Assembly (NCBI RefSeq): GCF_003589595.1
Contig: NW_020655550.1
Location: forward strand, 526,889-590,888
Source: Hyposmocoma kahamanoa
Lineage: Eukaryota > Arthropoda > Insecta > Lepidoptera > Cosmopterigidae
Direction: 5' to 3'
DNA: 64,000 bases
Part shown: positions 58,201 to 64,000 of the stretch, in pieces
Position numbering within the stretch: position 1 is the stretch's first letter
Layout: the number at the start of each line of letters is the position of its first letter
The notes under the pieces: model-generated
Database searches by the model: none
Seen by the model: only the letters and a program-made list of their open reading frames with translations
Told to the model about the DNA's origin: nothing
Made by a program: the position numbers and the translations under genes

Positions 58201-61200
58201 TCAAATGTTGTAATAACTTTTGTTTGTGTAAGTGGCCAGTTCCGGAAACTTATGGTGCGCCCTATGCATAATAATCGCTGCAAATTCAAACATCTCTATT
58301 TCACTCAAACAAATAAACACCTTGCGTAATTAATTACATATGAAAAAGAGATCTTTGAACTTAAATGAGACTACACCAGACACTCAAGACTACGCTAAAT
58401 GTGAATTAAATTTCAGCTCTTCAAGGTAAGAAGTCCGTGTACATGATTACCAACGTGCTCATGGCCAAGACCATTGAGTTCCGCGTGACGCGCGGCACGT
58501 CTTCAAGGATCTTCCATCTCGGTAACGCTTCGCCTCTCGTCTTCGGTTTGGAAGAGTACCTTATCGGCAACGATGGCAAACTCATTGCTAAGGTAAATAT
58601 TATGTATTGTATTACTCGTATCTATATTAGTTGTGAAAATAGCATATATCTTCAACTTGGATTTCATAACCTTCATTCAAACTGAAATTGGGGTGATCTT
58701 ATTTTTTTTTTTACATAAATATGTTGTCAGCTGCAGCAATTACTTACATGTAAAATGCCGTAGCGTGGCGAACGTCCAAACCTAATTGTAACATGTATCG
58801 ATTGTAACGATCTCTAACCAAATGAAAATAACCAAATTGTAACGATCTCCAACAACGAAAATACCAAGCAGCGCATGATATCATTATTAGTCTTTAAAAG
58901 TAATAAAAAAATTTATTATACTAAAAATGGTCACTGCCCACTATAATGCCTGCTCAAAAATAGTCTGTGTGGTAATAGCGAGTGTAGCGAGACCGAACAG
59001 TTTCGCTTCTCAACAATAATACTGGAATAGTTTGCGTCTGATAAGCCGAACAAGGATAGCGGTGAAGTTAAATAAGACCCCTTCACAAGTTCCAATTTTG
59101 CAGAGATTTCTGTCTTGGCTGCACTAGGCAGCAGGCCCTAGTGACACCTATACGTTAGTTCTTATATAAAAATTATCGTGTGTGATGGTAATGAATGGTA
59201 ATTGCTTGTAAGTCATAATATAACAAAGGAGAATGGTATATTCCCTGTCAATGTTTGTTGAAATCTTAAAATAAATATTTCAAGTTCAAGGACAAACCTT
59301 TCTGTTTTTTAATCTTTACGGTTTTCCTTACTACTGTGTAGTATGTCGTTTCCATTCAATGCAAATTCGTCATGTGTCGTTTCCTTATTATATGCAATTA
59401 TTCATTATCGAATGATAAAAGATTGTCTATACTAGTGAGACATAACAATAGCACCAGTACCTACAGTCAAGAGTGCATTCATCTTCATACTTTCAGCTAC
59501 CATCCTTATCACAAGAGGCGTAGAGTAGCATTTGAGGTGTATAGCTGAGCGTGCCGTTTACTGTACACTACAAGCTTGAAAGGATTTAAGACAGTTTTGA
59601 AAGATTTAAGGCATTGTTTTTGTAACCAGAAGAGAGTGGAACGTGTCTTCGCAGCTCGCTTCTAATCGTATTAGTCACATCACGTTTTAGCGCTTTGTTC
59701 GTGTCCATGGCTATACACAGCGTCACATTGCGCAACAATGCGTTAAAATTCTTTACTCAAAGGCTGAGATAAAGCGGATAATTTTTTACTTCTTTTCTGA
59801 TAAATTTCCATTGATCCCTTTTGAAGAAAATTTGAAAACGCTTATTATGTAACTATAATTTTATTGTATTAAGGATATCTCTCAATTCGTGTAGTTAAAT
59901 AACTACTATTATATACTATTAGCTAAATACTAATATGATAAACAATCCATGTTCTAACTTACTTTATTGTAAATAGAATGGAATCTGCGCTTGGAAAGAT
60001 TTTGCTATAACAAGATTAACTATATTATATTTATAGTACATATTAAGTATCATGCACTCGTTAATACTTTAGTATTCAGGAGTATTCTTAAGTAATATGA
60101 CAAAATGACCTGATGCAAATTTTAATTTGTTTTTCCTTACTTTTCATTACAATCAAAAAGATACGGACCGGTATCCAAATTGTAAACAATAACCAATTGA
60201 CTGATAATTTAGTATAAAGTTTTGTTTAGTACTAAATTCGATTGCAACACGTCACTAATTAATTGTATTTATTTGAGATTATATTGGCATTATCGTATAA
60301 GTCAGATTTGCTTTCTGGCAAGGTTCCCATACATACACTAAATTCTTCAGTCGGTATAATAAATATTTCTAGTAATTCGTCGATGACGTGACTTATGTAT
60401 GTGTCACGTCTTAAGTCTTGTGATAGTGATAGTCGGTCTCGGTGGCGCAACTACTAGTGCTGGATAAGGATGTCCGGTTTCGATTCCCAACCAAGCTAAT
60501 GCTCCGAAGTAATTCCGTTACTCTGGTATTTAGTATCATGTAATTGTTGTGATTTTCTAAAACATTATTATTATTAAGTTCGCTAGCTGTAATGCAATAT
60601 AATATTCTATTATACGGACTTTGCCTAAGCCCACAAAGCGGGTTGGGCAGTTGACGCACATTGTCATTAATTAAACATTTCTTACTAAATAAAAGTACAT
60701 GTCAAATGTTTAATACAAAATGAGGTGAGCTCGGTATTTATAGCAGAATAAAACAATTGAAGACCAGCAGCTTATTGAATATTGCGTTTTGATTTTGTAT
60801 TATCTGTTTTGATATTGAATTATATCTATTGACCTTGGTTATTATCTTTTTATAACAAGAATCAACTTATACATCTTTATGTTTATGATTTTCACTACCG
60901 CTGTATCCTGTTTACCATAATATTATAAATTTTAAAGCGTGTGTATTTGGGTGTGGCAGAAGGAGCTGCCAAACGCCAAATTACTGTATTTTGTATTACA
61001 CTACACTTTTTGGTCAATGCAGCGAGAAGTTTGTATGGTCTGTATGGCTAAATACTGTCTATAGATTAGAAATACGGACGGGGGTGTGTATCAAACAATA
61101 ACATTGGCATAATGCCATACGCGCATTAATTAGTTCAAAGCTTGGCTGACTCGTTCGATCGAAACCTAAAATAGCGATCATTATGGCAACGTTCGAAGAA

Positions 61201-62844
61201 TCGAAGCGATACGCGGAACTGTATCCACGGTGCGATTTCTTTCGTGTTAGACTTCTTTCTTCGAAAGCTATCGTTTCTTTGAATTCATAATTAACAGTAG
61301 TAGGGAAAATCGTCCTTATTGCTTCAGGGCGTTGAGCACAATGTTTGTAACAGACAAACAAAGATACTGTACGAGTATAATATTTTATATTAACATCAAA
61401 ATATTTCCCAATACTGCTTTCCATACATTACAATAAACCACCACACTCGGCGAGGTTTCACGTCTGAAAGCACCTTCGGTTCGACGTTTCGGTATGCCTA
61501 AAATATATTGTTTTAAATAAAATGTCGTCTATCAGGTAAACATTATGTGACTTTCATTGTGTAAATCCACATTCAGTAGGTACATCTGCTGATCCAATTT
61601 TAACTCCATCCAATTTGCGTTAAACGGTCAAAAATGTTTCCCAATACTGCTTTCCATACATTTCAATAGACCACCACCCTCGCCGAAGGTTTTACGTCTG
61701 AAAGTACCTTCGGTCCGACGTTGCGATATGCCTAAAATATATTGTTTTAAATAAAATATCGTCTATTACACATTAAAAGCATTATGTGAGTTTCACTACA
61801 GTCAATCCATCTGCTGATCTGATTTTAACTCCATCCCATTTGCATTAAACGGTCGAAAATGTTAAGCCCAGGGTGGTGTTCATTGTACCTATCAATGTCA
61901 TTTATACATATATGAGTATCCCATTTTTATTATTAAGGAATAAATATAAACATACTGTCATGCATTGGGCAGATTTAAATTAACTTAATCAGTATTTCAA
62001 ATTCGCCTATGTGAAACCTAATTTATGATTTACCCACCAAAATAATTTGTTTTTTTAAAACTCTTTATATTCAACTTCGTGTATTGGTCATAAGGTCTTT
62101 TAGAGTTGTGAATGTCATTATTAATAAATATTTCAAATATATTTCATTTCATATTTCAATTCAAAGCTTTGTAAGATCTCCTCTGAATCGAAAATCACCG
62201 GTCGAATTTCAAGTAATAAACGCGTGACTTCATAATCTTGACGTTTGGCGGAACCATCAATTGGGTCGATGCAGCTCCAACACTATAAAAAAAGAAGAGG
62301 AAGCTGCACAAACTTGTCTTTACTTTGTCTCTTCACATTGATATAATTATGATAAGCATGCTCCATCTTCGATCACATGTACCGAGCATAAGCGACGAAC
62401 TTACAGTCAGGTATAAAAAATAAATTGAAGAAAATAAAATGTATTGCTTTTTGTTTATTATTATGTATCGGATTTTAGTGAAATCCCTGGGTCCCAACTT
62501 CGGACTGGTATCGATCGAAAGCACTTCGGAGTGAGAACCGCCCAATACGAAGCTAAAACATATATCGATGTGACATGTTACTTCGTGGTAGATGTCCTGG
62601 TTCTGTTATCGCAAACGATATCGAAGATTTAAAGACTGATATAATTTAAAGTCGTAGACCAAAACTACATGTTGTTTGATAGCCGTACTTGTACTTAGGT
62701 GTGCTATTAATATAATTTAATTACTCGTATTATTCTTTACAGGAACCAGTAAGCATCAGGTCTAAAACATTGATGTGGCAGAAGGTTGATCCTTCAGATC
62801 ATCTCTACGTTCCTGAGCCTAAGGAAGGTGCTTGCAAAGTTTAG
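52270..62844 (+). CDS. Unrecognised four-exon protein, 256 aa
   Basis: Exons are 52270-52635, 56712-56838, 58417-58592 and 62743-62844, all bounded by GT-AG and joined in frame. The start is ATG at 52270 (context AAAAAAATG, MPKKLKVVVKSLYSHEIRKD). There is no signal peptide or membrane segment. The protein is charged (many Lys, Glu and Asp). The second half alternates hydrophobic residues in a beta-strand pattern: VRVIMVNFSGTIV, KKSVYMITNVLMAKTIEFRV, then SPLVFGLEEYLI. The C-terminus is KEGACKV. I do not recognise the family. Exon 3 is markedly G+C-richer at third positions than its surroundings, consistent with a selected host exon. Introns of 4.1, 1.6 and 4.2 kb carry repeats and a mariner. 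It appears intact; the exon model rests on splice sites and frame only. Confidence 0.82.
53187..53285 (+). repeat. hAT-type terminal fragment in intron 1
   Basis: CAGAGATGGGCAGTGGATTA opens a block that closely follows the left end of the hAT element at 2543, including TTTAACCCATTTCTGCCCAA. No opposite end was found within the next kilobase, so it is a partial copy. The rest of intron 1 near it, 53300-53750, is plain AT-rich sequence. Confidence 0.75.
53757..54120 (+). repeat. Dispersed moth repeat (copy B)
   Basis: AAACAGCTGACAATCTTTAA and ACATAGTTAGAACCAT correspond to copy A at 15085-15372. Similar phrases (ACCAATTTAATGAG) also occur at 13888. The copies are old and diverged. Confidence 0.5.
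54858..55015. mobile_element. GGCTCAACTCACACTGGCG MITE with half copy
   Basis: A short complete unit (54945-55015) begins GGCTCAACTCACACTGGCGC and ends in its complement. A diverged left half (GGCTCATCTCACATTGGCG) precedes it at 54858. TTA or TAA precedes each left end; the right flank is AAA. The interior is rich in GCGACGCG. Confidence 0.7.
55681..55865 (+). repeat. Dispersed short repeat (copy 2 of 3)
   Basis: Same family as 8995-9165: GGTGCTGGTGAAATTACGGG at the start, CGTCCCGTCACTTGAT near the end, and an A8 run. Confidence 0.7.
56005..56212 (-). repeat. AACCGACTTCAAAAA repeat, minus copy
   Basis: This is the reverse complement of the family at 49300-49555, with CATTCATCCCCTAGTTTGCC at one end and GAAGTCGGTTAAAAA at the other. 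Confidence 0.75.
56987..58262 (-). mobile_element. Mariner transposon in intron 2
   Basis: Inverted repeats of about 28 bp start GGGCGCAC(C/T)ATAAGTTTCCG at both ends. The right edge is followed by TA; the left shows TT, one change from TA. At 1276 bp the length is that of a complete mariner. The transposase on the minus strand is broken. Confidence 0.85.
57040..58098 (-). pseudogene. Mariner DD34D-type transposase, broken
   Basis: The minus-strand reading starts MDLNRENFRSMIFYDFKCNL at 58098, shifts frame into NLSDEFREGRP, then LGIGLSQIQSIL, and KKLCSRWIPH. The catalytic part has GDETWIYSYDPKTKQQS with the first Asp. ILHHVNASSH has Val where the second catalytic Asp should be, and SFDLAPCDLYLFP carries the third Asp, 34 residues later. 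The changed catalytic residue and at least three frame breaks make it inactive. The family is the mariner group common in insects. It has no role in the host gene other than intron filling. Confidence 0.85.
58600..60425. other. Intron 3 sequence, no gene
   Basis: A tandemly repeated phrase (AACGATCTC-CAACC/A-type, about 58795-58860) is the only small repeat seen. No exon with a good frame was found between 58592 and 62743. Confidence 0.45.
60432..60660 (+). repeat. Possible tRNA-derived SINE
   Basis: GGTCTCGGTGGCGCAACTAC resembles a polymerase III A box and GGTTTCGATTCCC a B box, about 40 bp apart as in tRNA genes. No cloverleaf could be completed by eye, and the unit extends into non-tRNA sequence, so I call it a decayed SINE rather than a tRNA. 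Confidence 0.45.
61404..61869 (+). repeat. 233-bp tandem duplication
   Basis: TTTCCCAATACTGCTTTCCA starts at 61404 and again at 61637, and the units align throughout (AAATATATTGTTTTAAATAA and TCTGCTGATC(C/T) in each). They differ by scattered substitutions and small indels, so the event is not very recent. It lies in intron 3. Confidence 0.85.
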
Positions 62845-63721
62845 ATTGAAATTATTGTTTGCTGTAGCACGCTTGTGTGGTCCATTCTACTTAAACTTAT
62901 CATCTTATTTAGCTCTTATAAATCTTTGTGCACTTTGCAATTTTTAACACGTTTATATATATTGTATCCATAGAACTCAATGTGTATAATATATGGATAG
63001 CAATAGCATCAACAAGACATAAATATAACTAAAAAAAATATAGCTAAGTAAAGTAGCTCTTAAATACTATATCCACCACACTACCAGTGGTTTGCTTAGT
63101 GGTACGATGGGTCCCGCGAGCATTAGTTAACCACCTTGTGACTAGTACATACATAGGTATAGTAACTTATTATATATTTATATATGAATGAGTAGATTTG
63201 GAATTTATTATCCTCCCTAACCTCAGCAAAAAAGCAGAAACCATAACAGCCAACAAAAACATTTTGGATAAAAAACTCTTAATGCAATGTTATTTCCGTA
63301 GCGAGTACTAGAAGTCCAAATGGCGTTTTGTAAAACTTTTTTGTAGTAGCGTGTGTGCCGACTACCGATAGGTAGTGCTTAAAATACTTTGCACGTTTGC
63401 AATGATTAGCCCGTGGCATAGCCATGACTAACTTAAACTTAAGTTCTTAGACTGTTTCTCTCAAGGGAGATAAAAATGTTTGTATTATATGGTATTATTA
63501 AACGGTTTCTTTGTATTAGTATTTAAACATCACGTATTTTAAATGGTATTATTTACTTGTAGCGTATCTATTTATAAAACTTTAGTAACGTCCTAGTTAA
63601 AGTACGTTTAGTAGCAGTAGATCTTCTTGTGAAAGAGTTCGTCCAGGGAAGTACTGCCACCTTACCTGTTTCTGTCGCCAAGTAGTAATGTGGGCATTAC
63701 TGCGTTCCGGTTTTTAAGGGT
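62845..63721 (+). other. 3' flank of the unrecognised gene
   Basis: No further exon or named repeat was seen. No strong AATAAA directly follows the stop, so the transcript end is undefined. Confidence 0.35.
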
Positions 63722-63832
63722 AAGGGTGCTGGTGAAATTACAGGCCCATGGGACTTTTCAACTTATGTCTCATGGACAGGCGTGTCGTTTACCATCAGGC
63801 ACACGTCCCATCACTTAGTATCATAAAAAAAA
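63722..63832 (+). repeat. Dispersed short repeat (copy 3 of 3, shorter)
   Basis: GGGTGCTGGTGAAATTACAG through CCCATCACTTAGTATCATAA and an A-run; about 70 bp of the middle present in the other copies is missing. Confidence 0.7.
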
Positions 63833-64000
63833 ACGTGTCAAGTAATTTTAGGTTGAAAAGGTTCATTAAGATTGAATGCGAATTTAACCATTCTTTATAC
63901 CCAGCACCATATATGACCTGTACTATCGGAAAATTTTGTGTGGCAACTATCAAAGAGCAATTACGTCATCAAGTTGCGCAAATGGAGCGAAGTAATGCGC

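Noticed and set aside
60432..60505. Possible tRNA gene
   Set aside because: A- and B-box-like sequences are present, but no acceptor or anticodon stem could be drawn; better explained as a SINE.

Overview
The window is animal nuclear DNA, most probably from a moth or butterfly. It is AT-rich. Protein-coding genes are split by short GT-AG exons across kilobase introns. The repeats include several families I recognise from Lepidoptera, such as the 'AACCGACTTCAAAAA' repeat, the 'GACTCGCACTTGGCCGG' repeat and Jockey/CR1-type LINE tails. No bacterial operons, rRNA, CRISPR array or canonical tRNA gene were seen. Species cannot be named from the sequence.

Three host genes are supported. (1) The mitochondrial ribosomal protein bL19m (mRpL19) lies on the minus strand at 26248-29508; six exons join in frame to give about 303 aa. 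(2) A short coiled-coil protein, SCOC homologue, lies on the plus strand at 38042-39758 in two exons. (3) A four-exon gene I do not recognise lies on the plus strand at 52270-62844 (256 aa), with a mariner in intron 2. These genes are unrelated in function and simply share the locus.

Most of the rest is transposable-element sequence, and several elements can be delimited to the base by terminal inverted repeats (TIRs) and target-site duplications (TSDs). 0-4.5 kb: a Penelope-like element with an inverted partner copy, interrupted by a PIF/Harbinger element (TTA), itself interrupted by a hAT element (GCTACGAC). 7.7-9 kb: Jockey-type LINE relic. 12-21 kb: MITEs, a GGGTCGTATTC family and a Tc1 element with DD34E. 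23.5-24.1 kb: LINE relic cut by a TAA-flanked MITE. 30.6-37.5 kb: a Transib (RAG1-related) element with CACAGTG ends and AGACG duplications, carrying a 4.0-kb Ty3/gypsy-type retrotransposon flanked by CTAGG. 42.1-45.7 kb: a Mutator-like element (TTTCTGTC) with a FLYWCH-like and MULE transposase; inserted in the last codons of that transposase is a 1.5-kb element with 22-bp TIRs, an 8-bp duplication (GGTATCTC) and a THAP zinc-finger exon 147 bp from its end, which I interpret as a P-superfamily relic. 46.8-47.4 kb: a second, broken two-exon THAP sequence. 48.2-49 kb: LINE 3' end. 57-58.3 kb: mariner.

The most unusual items are the THAP-bearing P-like insertion in the MULE, the Transib element with RSS-heptamer-like ends, the retrotransposon whose integrase front end is missing and replaced by a GTG-repeat poly-valine run, a 112-bp mini-insertion with a 6-bp duplication and a second copy 22 kb away, and the unrecognised four-exon gene. 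Reading was by eye; family names rest on motif recognition, not on database searches.
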